The position numbers and the translations under genes are program-made. The notes beneath the pieces are model-generated. The model saw only the letters and a program-made list of their open reading frames with translations, was not told where the DNA came from and ran no database searches. This document shows positions 6,046 to 12,551 of a stretch of 12,551 bases of DNA, piece by piece; position 1 is the first letter of the stretch, and each line of letters starts with the position of its first letter. Source of the DNA: CAYQTE01 sp964420285 (lineage in GTDB: Bacteria > Planctomycetota > Phycisphaerae > Tepidisphaerales > Tepidisphaeraceae); contig CAYQTE010000103.1 in NCBI GenBank assembly GCA_964420285.1, forward strand, positions 1 to 12,551, read 5' to 3'.

Positions 6046-8952
6046 TTATTTTTGGGCGCCGGTATCAAATTGCACGCCGCGCGGGGTCAGATCGACCGGC
6101 GGGAACTGGGTGTAGGTGCGCGTGCCGGTCTTTTCCGTCACCAGTTCCGGATGCGACGTGCAGATGGTGATGACGCACTGGCTGAGCCGCTGGCCGGCGG
6201 CGGCGCGGATCTGGTCGAACGTGACGGAGTTGATCTTGGAAGCATACGAATCGTGGAAGTCGTAACCCAGCCCGTAAATTTCATCGAGTGCGGCCGTCGA
6301 GGCCTGCTGCTCGGGGGTTTCGTGGTCCAGTGCGTCGGCGGTGGTGATCAGTTCCTTGGCGCGCTTGAACCAGTCGCTCTGCATGTCGGCATCGGAGCCC
6401 TGCATGCGCGCGATATTCAGCAGGATCAGATCGACGACCTGGTTGACGTTCTTGGGATCGGTCCCGGCGTAGGCGACGAACGTGCCGGGGATGCTGTTGC
6501 TGCGGCCGGGCCAGTTGTAGGCGGCCGCTTCGTACACCAGCCCCAAACCGCGCAGCGTTTCGAAGATGTACCCGGTCGGATAGGCGAATCCGGCGCACAA
6601 GGTGGTGTTCGTGTCGAGCGTCGGGGCCAGCGGTTCGCCGATGAGGCTGTTGGATTTGAATCCGATGACGATCCCGGCCGTGTCCTGCTCGGTCTTTTGA
6701 ATCTTGACATCCTGCACGTCGATATGCGCGACGGCGGCGGGTGCTGCCGGAGCGGGCGTTGGCGGATATTGCATCGGGACGGCGTCCGGCAGGCGCGGGC
6801 CGGTGCCGAGCAGTTTGGTGGCCATGTCCGTCGCGATGGCCGGATCGACATCGCCGTAGATGGCGATGACGCGCCGGCCGGCGAGGATGTGGTCGGCGTA
6901 CCACTTGCGGAGATCGTCGCTGGTGAAGGCGGCGACGTTGGCCTTGCTGCCGGGAGCGGTGAACTGGTAGGGCGAGTTGGCCGGCCCGAAATAGGCGGAT
7001 CGGAAATAGCGGAAGGCCCGGGCGTCCCAACTGCTGTCCTGGTTGGCGATTTCGGCCAGGGCGCGGGGGCGGATATTTTCGATGGCGGTGTCGGGGAAGG
7101 TGGCGTTGTCGATGATGTCGCAGAACCGCGTCATCGCCTGGGGGAAATCGGTGTTGAGAACCTGAGCCGACCAATACCATGTGTTGTTGCCGCAGACGGT
7201 GTTGATGGTGCCGCCGATGGAATCGAAATACTGGGCGATCTGTTCGCCGGTGTAATCGTGGGTTCCGCGCGGGCAGGCGAACATGGCCATGTTGCCGATG
7301 CCGTTGTTGGCGGCCGTTTCGGCCGACAGGCCGCCGAGGCTGTAGACATTGATCGAGACCAGCGGTGTGGTGGTGATGCGCTTCAGAAGCAAAACGGCGT
7401 TGTTGGGAAGGACGATGCGCTGCACCTTGGGCGATGCGACGGCGGCCTGCGCGCCGCCGGCCGGCCCGGTCGTCGTCGCGGCGGCGATGAGATCGGCGGC
7501 CTTGGGCGGCCCGGCGGCGCCGACGGCCTCGGCGGGCAGAAGGATGGTGGTCAGCAGTTTATCGCTGGAGAGATATCGCCGCGCGGCGTCCTGGACCTGC
7601 TCGGCCGTCACCTTGGCAATGCGATCGACATAGCGGTCGCTGAAGTGCGCATCGCCGGACGTGAGATAATCCAGAGCCAGCGACGATGCCCAGTCCTGGG
7701 CCGTTTGCAGACCCTTGAGCCGGTCCATGCGCATCAACGTTTGTGCCGTGCGCATGGTTTCGGCGTCGGGAGGATGGGCCTTGATCGCCTCGACATGGGC
7801 CAGGATCGCCTGCTTGACGGTCTCGATCTTGTCGGGGTCAAGCTGGGCTTCGATCTCGAACGAACCATCCACATAACTGGGCGTCATATCTCCGGCGGCA
7901 ATGCTGGTGACGATGCGATCCTTGTCGCGCAAATCCTGGATGAGAACCGAGCTTTCCGATCCGCCGAGGATTTGAGCCAGCAAATCCAGTGCGTACAGAT
8001 CGGGATTATCCAGCCGGACCGACGGGAAGGCCAGCTCCATGCGGGCCTGGCCCAGTTGCGGGAACGTGGCGACCACGGTGCGCGGCGCGACCACCGGAGG
8101 CTCGGGAACGATATTGTGCGAGAAACCCCGGCCGGGGGGAAAATCGGTCAGATAGCCGCGGACGGTGGCCAGCATGGTTTCCGGATCGACATCGCCGGAC
8201 ACGGAGAAGATCATGTTGTTGGGCACGTAGGCCATTTTGTAATACGCGACGACATCCTCGCGCGTCAGCGACTGGATGACTTCCTGATATCCGATGACCG
8301 GCACGTGCATCGGGCTGACGCGGTAGCGGTTGTATTCCGCCAGGTAATAGAACACGCGATCGGCGTTGGCCTTGCCCAGTTCAAGCTCGCGCTGCACGAC
8401 CTGGTGCTCGCGGCGAAACTCGGCCGGCGTGATCGACGCCGTCAGCATCCAGCCGGTCACAAGATCGATCGCCTGCGCCAGGTGGGGGGTGGTGGTGTTG
8501 ATGAAATAGGCCGTGTGGTCATCATCCGTGTAGGCGTTGGAATCGTTGCCGATGCTTTGCAGGAGGGTCTTGTTTTCGGTCTCGGTACGGCGGGAGTTGG
8601 AGCCGCCGGCGCAGAGGTGTTCCAGCAGATGGCTCAATCCGCCGCCGAGCCACTGGCCTTCGTAAACTCCGCCGGCGTTGACATAGCCGCGGACGGCCAC
8701 GACCGGCGAGGCGACGCGCTTGACGATGACCGTGGCGCCGTTGCGCAGGACGGAGACGATCTCGCCCGGCTGATCGACGATGCGATAGGCTTCATCGCCG
8801 TAATGTGCCGCCGCCGGGGCCAGCAGTTCGTTAGCCGGCTGCGTGGTGCTGTCGGCAACGGCCGGCGCGGTGGCCGGTTGCGTGGCGCAGGAGCCGCTGA
8901 CTGCCAGAACCGCGAAAATCGTCACCGCGCCGAGAATGCGTTGAATGTGCAT
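6046..8952 (-). CDS. Exported M16-family zinc metallopeptidase, two-domain
   Basis: The 968-aa product belongs to the pitrilysin/insulinase (M16) family. It has an N-terminal signal segment (MHIQRILGAVTIFAVLAVSG) with cysteine 22 that could be lipidated, although the lipobox SGSC is imperfect, so it acts outside the cytoplasm. The first half carries the inverted zinc motif HLLEH at 108-112, with E189 as the likely third zinc ligand. The second half (about 510 onward) repeats the fold, but the motif is replaced (G553, A556, M557), so it is a non-catalytic partner. A TTTGPAGGAQAA-type linker at 492-505 joins the halves. Such proteins degrade peptides in the periplasm. The longest frame runs back to 9057, but the ATG at 8952 directly begins the signal peptide. 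It heads the minus-strand block. The family call is firm; substrates are unknown. Confidence 0.92.
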   Translation of the reverse strand: MHIQRILGAVTIFAVLAVSGSCATQPATAPAVADSTTQPANELLAPAAAHYGDEAYRIVDQPGEIVSVLRNGATVIVKRVASPVVAVRGYVNAGGVYEGQWLGGGLSHLLEHLCAGGSNSRRTETENKTLLQSIGNDSNAYTDDDHTAYFINTTTPHLAQAIDLVTGWMLTASITPAEFRREHQVVQRELELGKANADRVFYYLAEYNRYRVSPMHVPVIGYQEVIQSLTREDVVAYYKMAYVPNNMIFSVSGDVDPETMLATVRGYLTDFPPGRGFSHNIVPEPPVVAPRTVVATFPQLGQARMELAFPSVRLDNPDLYALDLLAQILGGSESSVLIQDLRDKDRIVTSIAAGDMTPSYVDGSFEIEAQLDPDKIETVKQAILAHVEAIKAHPPDAETMRTAQTLMRMDRLKGLQTAQDWASSLALDYLTSGDAHFSDRYVDRIAKVTAEQVQDAARRYLSSDKLLTTILLPAEAVGAAGPPKAADLIAAATTTGPAGGAQAAVASPKVQRIVLPNNAVLLLKRITTTPLVSINVYSLGGLSAETAANNGIGNMAMFACPRGTHDYTGEQIAQYFDSIGGTINTVCGNNTWYWSAQVLNTDFPQAMTRFCDIIDNATFPDTAIENIRPRALAEIANQDSSWDARAFRYFRSAYFGPANSPYQFTAPGSKANVAAFTSDDLRKWYADHILAGRRVIAIYGDVDPAIATDMATKLLGTGPRLPDAVPMQYPPTPAPAAPAAVAHIDVQDVKIQKTEQDTAGIVIGFKSNSLIGEPLAPTLDTNTTLCAGFAYPTGYIFETLRGLGLVYEAAAYNWPGRSNSIPGTFVAYAGTDPKNVNQVVDLILLNIARMQGSDADMQSDWFKRAKELITTADALDHETPEQQASTAALDEIYGLGYDFHDSYASKINSVTFDQIRAAAGQRLSQCVITICTSHPELVTEKTGTRTYTQFPPVDLTPRGVQFDTGAQK

Positions 8953-9040
8953 GTGGCCAGGTTCCCTGTGTTGGTTGTTCCCGGAATCATCCCCGAACCT
9001 GCGGCGCCCAGGGCCGCAAGAGAGGCCGCCGCCGCAGAGC

Positions 9041-9541
9041 CTAATCCGCTTCCTCATCCTGATCGATCTCGTTCAGATAGGTCAATGCCCGTTCCAATTC
9101 GCCCTTGAGATGCCGCACCTTCAGCAGGCTCTTGACCCGGGTGAGCAATTCAAACTTATTGACCGGCTTGCTGACAAAATCGTCGGTGCCGCATTCCGAT
9201 GCCTGCTCGATGTCGCCCAGTTCGTTCAGGGCCGTCACCATCAGCACCTGAATATCGCGGGTTTTGGGATCGCCCTTGATCTTGCGGCAGACCTGAAACC
9301 CGCTCATCCGCGGCATCATGATGTCCAGCAGAACCAGGTCCGGATGGTGCTGGCCAATCTTCTCCAGGGCCTCCAGCCCATCCGCCGCCGTCACGATCTT
9401 CACCGGCAGGCTTTCCAGAAACGCCGACAGCAATTCAACGTTCTGAGCGTTGTCATCGACGATCAGGACGGTGCTGTTGGGGAAGAAGCTCTCATTATTG
9501 ACGGCCGGGCTGGTTTCAGGTTTTGCGGTCGAATCGGTCAT
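9041..9541 (-). CDS. Single-domain response regulator (CheY/PleD-like receiver)
   Basis: The 166-aa product is a receiver domain from about residue 23 to 142, with a polar N-terminal lead and a short acidic C-terminal tail (DQDEEAD). The catalytic set is complete: acidic pair D29/D30 in VLIVDD, phosphoacceptor D73 in LVLLDIMMP, T103 in MVTALNE and K125 in SKPV. There is no DNA-binding or GGDEF output domain, so it should signal by protein-protein contact or as a phosphorelay intermediate. No histidine kinase is in the window. The frame is open upstream to 10201, but that would overlap the methyltransferase and a repeat. ATG at 9541 with GGAG 8 bases before it is the sensible start. A perfect hairpin lies just upstream (9555-9570). 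Confidence 0.9.
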   Translation of the reverse strand: MTDSTAKPETSPAVNNESFFPNSTVLIVDDNAQNVELLSAFLESLPVKIVTAADGLEALEKIGQHHPDLVLLDIMMPRMSGFQVCRKIKGDPKTRDIQVLMVTALNELGDIEQASECGTDDFVSKPVNKFELLTRVKSLLKVRHLKGELERALTYLNEIDQDEEAD

Positions 9542-9554
9542 TGGGTCCACTCCG

Positions 9555-9570
9555 TCGTCGGCCCCGACGA
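9555..9570 (-). promoter_or_regulatory. Perfect hairpin directly upstream of the response regulator start
   Basis: TCGTCG (9555-9560) and CGACGA (9565-9570) form a perfect 6-bp stem with a 4-base loop. It lies 13 bases before the response-regulator ATG, immediately ahead of its GGAG ribosome site. It could tune translation, or stop transcription arriving from the methyltransferase side, although no T-run follows. Function is inferred from position only. Confidence 0.3.
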
Positions 9571-9589
9571 AAAGGACATGATATGCCGG

Positions 9590-9619
9590 AAGCGGGGGGG
9601 TGTAAAGAAAGCGGGGGGG
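9590..9619. repeat. Two direct copies of AAGC followed by seven G
   Basis: AAGCGGGGGGG occurs at 9590-9600 and again at 9609-9619, 19 bases apart, in the spacer between the methyltransferase and the response regulator. On the transcribed minus strand these are C7 tracts in the region where a regulator promoter or leader would lie. Homopolymers of this length can slip during replication. No function is shown. Confidence 0.45.
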
Positions 9620-9655
9620 CGGTAACGAGAGTTCGGTTGCGCGATTCGGGTGTCG

Positions 9656-9712
9656 CCCTCCCCTTTCCCCCCTCGCCCTGTACTCAGGGAGAGGGTCGGG
9701 GTGAGGGTTCTG
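9656..9712. repeat. Dispersed GC-rich palindromic repeat overlapping a gene end
   Basis: The stretch is an imperfect inverted repeat: a C-rich arm ending CCTCGCCCTG (9671-9680), loop TACT, then CAGGGAGAGG (9685-9694) running into GGGTCGGGGTGAGGG. The core stem is 9 bp with one mismatch. On the minus strand it reads as the familiar 'PSPRPSP' / 'NPHPDPLPEGEG'-type intergenic repeat that I recall from many bacterial genomes. The methyltransferase stop codon (9684-9686) falls in the loop. It probably also acts as a transcript 3'-end hairpin. No other copy is seen in this window. Confidence 0.55.
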
Positions 9713-10604
9713 CGTACAGCGATTCCTCGGCCGAGCGCCGGCCGGGCTTTGAGCCGGCTCGCGGGGTCTTGAGCTCCATGACCTTGATATCATCGGCGCC
9801 GGACAGGGGATCACCCGGCTTCGTGCGATTAAGGCGTTCCTCGATCTGCTTGGCGTAATTCTCGGATAATTCAAATCCGATGAACCGGCGGTCGAGCTTC
9901 CGCGCCACCACCAGCGTTGTGCCGCTGCCGCCGAAGGGATCGAGCACCGTGTCGCCCGGATTGGAACATGCCTTGATGATCCGGCCGAGCAATTGCTCGG
10001 GCATTTGACAGCCGTGCCAGCCGGCCCGTTCCTTGAAGGTGCCGCACACGCGCGGGAAATACCATACGTTCTCTTCCGGCGTGAAGCTCCCAACGGCGTC
10101 TTGCGGCCGGAGAATCCACGTATCGTCCGGCAGGCGTCCTTTGGCATCGGCGCGGCTGTCGGCGTAGACAAGTTGTCGCGCCGATGGCACGCGGATGGCA
10201 TCCAGGTTGAACACGAATTTCTTCGGGTCTTTCACAAAGTGGAAGAGATGGGTATGGCTGCGGCTGAACTTGAATTTGCAGTTCACGCCGAAGGTGTAAT
10301 ACCAGATGACCCAACTTCGGCAAAAGAGACCCAGTTCGCGCTGGAAGATCAATTTCAATTCCGCCGCGAAATCGTCGCCGATCGCCAGCCAGAATGTTCC
10401 GGTCGGCTTGAGCGCGCCCACCAGTGCCGCGCCCCATTTTCTGGTCCAGTTGAGATATTCATCGGCCGCCAGGCGGTCTTCGTACACATCGTACGTGTAG
10501 CCGATGTTGAACGGCGGGTCCGCAAACGCCAGATCGATGCTGCCCTGGGGGATCTGGGACATGCCTTCGATGCAGTCCCGGTTGTGTAGCTTGTCCAATT
10601 CCAT
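9684..10604 (-). CDS. Site-specific DNA methyltransferase, beta class (N4-C or N6-A)
   Basis: The 306-aa product transfers a methyl group from S-adenosylmethionine to the exocyclic amino group of adenine or cytosine in DNA. The order is catalytic DPPF (29-32) first and the AdoMet-binding motif LDPFGGSGTT (221-230) later, which defines the beta class (N6_N4_Mtase). FIGFELSENY (241-250) is the conserved segment after motif I. A variable region around 105-200 (SHTHLFHF, PEENVWYFP, HGCQMPEQL) is the likely target-recognition part. Three upstream starts are in frame, but ATG 10604 opens directly into the family N-terminus (MELDKLHNRDCIEGM). No restriction enzyme or specificity gene is adjacent, so it looks like an orphan methyltransferase. 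The last residues (AEPSPRPSP) come from a dispersed repeat rather than the enzyme fold. The target base and site cannot be told from sequence. Confidence 0.9.
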   Translation of the reverse strand: MELDKLHNRDCIEGMSQIPQGSIDLAFADPPFNIGYTYDVYEDRLAADEYLNWTRKWGAALVGALKPTGTFWLAIGDDFAAELKLIFQRELGLFCRSWVIWYYTFGVNCKFKFSRSHTHLFHFVKDPKKFVFNLDAIRVPSARQLVYADSRADAKGRLPDDTWILRPQDAVGSFTPEENVWYFPRVCGTFKERAGWHGCQMPEQLLGRIIKACSNPGDTVLDPFGGSGTTLVVARKLDRRFIGFELSENYAKQIEERLNRTKPGDPLSGADDIKVMELKTPRAGSKPGRRSAEESLYAEPSPRPSP

Positions 10605-10691
10605 GGGATTTTTCAGAAGTCTCACTGGTCCCGCAACGCCCCGGCACATTACCGGCCGCATCGCCGCCGCGTCAATGTCATCGGCATCGCG

Positions 10692-11831
10692 TCATAGGCC
10701 CACGCTCCGACCCGTCCGCGCGCTCTTGTACATCGCGTCGATCATTTCCATCAGGGCCACTCCCTCGGCCGCGCCGGGGTTGGGCGTGACCTCGTCCTGG
10801 ATGCACCGCCGGAAATGCCGCAGGAGGGCGGCGTGATGCGTCAGGGCCGGCGGGCGAAGCTCGGTCGCCCGCGGCTCGGTCTTCTGGCCGAAATGCCGGT
10901 ACAGCGTCGCGCCCTGCGGCGAATACACCTCGATCGCGCCCATGCTCCCATGCACCCGGCAGATCGACCCGTTCTGATTCGGCGGCTGATTGATCGCCCA
11001 TGCCACCGCCAGTTCGATCGTCTGACCCGCCTCGCATCGAACGATCGCCACGGCCGATTCCTCAACCGGCCGTCCGCTCTCCTGTTCATCCGACGCTGCT
11101 TGCGAAGCCGCGCCGTCTTCCGCCTCATCGTCGGATGATTTCGATTCCGACGGTTTGGCCGTCGCCGGGCTGGGCGCCGACGCGACGGCCGTATCCACCG
11201 CGCCCAGACGCCGTTGCGTGGCGGCAAAGACGCTCAGCGGTTTGGGCTGGCCCAGAAGATGCCATGCCAGATCGAGCATATGCGTGCCCAGGTCGATCAT
11301 CGCGCCGCCGCCGCTACGGCCGGGGTCGAGAAACCAACCCGTCCCGACCGGCACGCCGCGTGTCCGCGTCCAGGACGCTCGCACGTGATACGGTTCGCCG
11401 ATGTAACCCTTGGCGATCGCCGCCGCCGCCGCCTGCTCGCACGGCCCCATCCGCCGTTGCAGCCCGTACAGCAGCACCCGCCCCGATTTGCTCGCCCCCG
11501 CTTCCATCCGCCGTGCCTCGCGCGCATCCCGAGCCGGCGGGCTTTCGCACAGAACATGCTTCCCCGCCTTCATCGCCTTCATCGTCACGGCCGCGTGCAG
11601 ATCGTTCGGCAGACACACGCACACCGCCTCGATCGACTTGTCATCCAGCAATTCCTCATCGCTGGCATAAGGCTTGGCCGTCGGAAATTCCCTGATGAAC
11701 GCCGCCCGCCGCTCGGCGAGTCGATCGCCCACCGCCGCCACCACAACCCCCCCGGCCGCCCCCGCCGCCCGCGCCAGCGCCACCCCCGGCCACCCCGCGC
11801 CAATGATTCCCAGTCGAATAGCCTTGCCCAT
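10692..11831 (-). CDS. Gfo/Idh/MocA-family oxidoreductase lacking the EKP lysine
   Basis: The 379-aa product has an N-terminal Rossmann fold with the nucleotide-binding loop GIIGAGWPG (8-16) and a C-terminal dehydrogenase domain with the usual GGAMIDLGTH motif (175-184; D180 and H184). The family uses NAD(P)(H) on sugars, inositols or related substrates in the cytoplasm. The normally conserved EKP motif reads E96-S97-P98, so the lysine used for catalysis and cofactor positioning is replaced. A low-complexity insert of about 45 residues, rich in Ser, Ala, Asp and Glu (about 214-258), interrupts the C-terminal domain. The rest, including the THHAALLRHF helix, is intact. It could be a non-canonical enzyme or a binding protein. 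No sugar gene is nearby to suggest a substrate. ATG 11831 has no clear ribosome site. The methyltransferase begins 87 bases downstream. Confidence 0.85.
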   Translation of the reverse strand: MGKAIRLGIIGAGWPGVALARAAGAAGGVVVAAVGDRLAERRAAFIREFPTAKPYASDEELLDDKSIEAVCVCLPNDLHAAVTMKAMKAGKHVLCESPPARDAREARRMEAGASKSGRVLLYGLQRRMGPCEQAAAAAIAKGYIGEPYHVRASWTRTRGVPVGTGWFLDPGRSGGGAMIDLGTHMLDLAWHLLGQPKPLSVFAATQRRLGAVDTAVASAPSPATAKPSESKSSDDEAEDGAASQAASDEQESGRPVEESAVAIVRCEAGQTIELAVAWAINQPPNQNGSICRVHGSMGAIEVYSPQGATLYRHFGQKTEPRATELRPPALTHHAALLRHFRRCIQDEVTPNPGAAEGVALMEMIDAMYKSARTGRSVGL

Positions 11832-12311
11832 GCCCGACGTTTATAAGGATTCACCGGCCGGTTGGCTATCCGCCGCGACAACGAAGCGCAAACGAAATTC
11901 CGCGCCTGCCGGGCGATCAACTGTCCAGACGCGCAAAAAAAGAAGTCGGGGATATAGGATTTCAAGGCAGGGCCAAGAAATCACACGGCGTGAAGCCGAG
12001 TTTCATCCGCCGACTTCACGGCATTATGCCGGCTTTTCAGGCGCAAGCAACCATATTCGTCTTGGTCGACACCGAGCGTTTTGCCAATAACAACGCCAAG
12101 AATCCCCTGTCCTGGGGATGCTCGGATTTCCGCCACACCCTTGGCGGTCAGCTTGCGATGAGGGGCGAATCGGTATACAAAACACCGACGCTTATGGGCA
12201 GTTCGCCGGAAATTTGCCGACGCCGCCGCGCGGCGCTGTTACCGGAAACGCTAATCGACTCGGTCGGGTTTCATTCGCACGTCACAACACCGGCCAAGGG
12301 CACATGCCACC
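11832..12311. other. Gene-free stretch between divergent genes, with several inverted repeats
   Basis: I see no convincing gene here. Open frames exist (for example 11990-12325 and 12118-12315 on +), but they show no recognisable motifs, and the second merely ends in an ATGA overlap with the ATPase start. The stretch holds short inverted repeats: CGTGAAG/CTTCACG (11989-11995 with 12014-12020), CGGCAT-t-ATGCCG (12019-12031), ATCCCC/GGGGAT (12102-12107 with 12114-12119), CCGCCA/TGGCGG (12130-12135 with 12142-12147) and the 12-base palindrome CGCCGCGCGGCG (12224-12235). It must contain the promoters for the oxidoreductase (leftward) and, probably, the ATPase (rightward). A structured RNA or decayed gene is possible. 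Confidence 0.5.
12019..12031. promoter_or_regulatory. 13-base perfect inverted repeat
   Basis: CGGCAT and ATGCCG flank a single T. The near-perfect dyad with 6-bp arms resembles a regulator operator. On the + strand it is followed by GCTTTTC, so a weak terminator-like hairpin is an alternative, although a one-base loop makes a hairpin unlikely. It sits in the divergent intergenic region. Confidence 0.3.
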
Positions 12312-12551
12312 ATGATCTATCTTAAGTCCATAACGCTTGAAAACACGGGGCCTATTGAGAAGCTCCACGTCCGTATGCCATTCGAGCAACAACGCCCGAA
12401 GCCTGTAATTTTTGTCGGCCCGAATGGCAGCGGCAAGTCGACGGCTCTCTCCTTCATCGTTAACGCCCTCGTCGCCTTCAAACAACACGCCGGATTCGAA
12501 AATACCGAAGTTGAGAAGGGGCGAGTTTACAGACTGCGTGCGCCACTAGGC
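12312..12551 (+). CDS. AAA/ABC-type ATPase, N-terminal part (cut by window end)
   Basis: Eighty codons are visible and the frame is still open at the window edge. The sequence begins MIYLKSITLENTGPIEKLHV, the usual first strands of RecF/SMC/OLD-like ATPases, and then has a perfect Walker A motif, GPNGSGKST, at about 43-51, followed by a helix (ALSFIVNALVAF). Proteins with this start are DNA-repair or, commonly, phage-defence ATPases (such as Septu-like or OLD-type), but Walker B, signature and effector parts lie outside the window, so the family cannot be fixed. The codon use looks less GC-rich at third positions than in the genes to the left, suggesting recent acquisition. The start ATG at 12312 has no strong ribosome site. 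No partner gene precedes it. Confidence 0.85.
   Translation, partial: MIYLKSITLENTGPIEKLHVRMPFEQQRPKPVIFVGPNGSGKSTALSFIVNALVAFKQHAGFENTEVEKGRVYRLRAPLG

Noticed and set aside
9001..9017. GCGGC / GCCGC inverted repeat after the response regulator
   Set aside because: Only 5-bp arms and no T-run on either side, so a terminator call is not supported.
8953..9057. Upstream extension of the M16 frame to 9057
   Set aside because: It would place 35 arginine- and glycine-rich residues before a clear signal peptide and overlap the response regulator end.
6052..9108. 1018-codon open frame on the + strand opposite the M16 peptidase gene
   Set aside because: It is glycine- and arginine-rich without any recognisable motif, while the minus strand carries the HxxEH peptidase. 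Long antisense frames are expected in GC-rich coding DNA.
9542..10201. Upstream extension of the response regulator frame to 10201
   Set aside because: It would overlap the methyltransferase in another frame and read through the dispersed repeat; a Shine-Dalgarno and ATG at 9541 give a normal receiver protein.
11990..12325. 111-codon and 65-codon + strand frames before the ATPase, the latter ending in an ATGA overlap
   Set aside because: No family motif, no ribosome site, and a composition unlike a real protein; the overlap alone is not enough.

Overview
This is a GC-rich bacterial window that most resembles a member of the Planctomycetota, possibly class Phycisphaerae. The grounds are the gene families rather than a marker gene. 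There is a small protein with a C-x2-SGR motif of a type I associate with planctomycetes, a paired lipoprotein, an RDD membrane protein with a large exported N-terminal part, and 'TTQPA/ATQPST'-type linkers in exported proteins. The assignment is an inference; no rRNA or other marker is present.

Layout. On the + strand, positions 134-1297 encode ATP sulfurylase (sat). A compact toxin-antitoxin pair follows in antitoxin-first order, hicB (1348-1566) then hicA (1566-1790). Converging on hicA, with its stop codon interlocked in the same CTAG, is a broken minus-strand HicB-like gene (2197-1787). It has a single in-frame TAG where the family would have tyrosine, and an unrelated C-terminal tail. 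From 8952 down to 2243 the minus strand carries a tight five-gene block: an exported two-domain M16 zinc metallopeptidase, a cyclodeaminase (FTCD-C) family protein, the 164-aa planctomycete-type protein, a LolA-like lipoprotein and the RDD-domain membrane protein. Junctions are 11, 38, 30 and -20 bp, so they are probably co-transcribed. Most of this block looks cell-envelope related.

Upstream of it, still on the minus strand, are a single-domain response regulator (9541-9041), an orphan beta-class DNA methyltransferase (10604-9684) whose C-terminus runs into a dispersed GC-rich palindromic repeat, and a Gfo/Idh/MocA-family oxidoreductase (11831-10692) that lacks the usual EKP lysine. A roughly 480-bp gene-free stretch with several short inverted repeats separates this from the first 80 codons of an AAA/ABC-type ATPase on the + strand (12312 to the window end). 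Its base composition looks less GC-rich and it may mark the edge of an accessory or defence region.

I found no rRNA, tRNA, CRISPR array, transposase or complete novel system. The most interesting items are the decayed HicB facing an intact hicBA, the ESP-for-EKP oxidoreductase, the repeat-derived methyltransferase tail, and the structured region ahead of the truncated ATPase.
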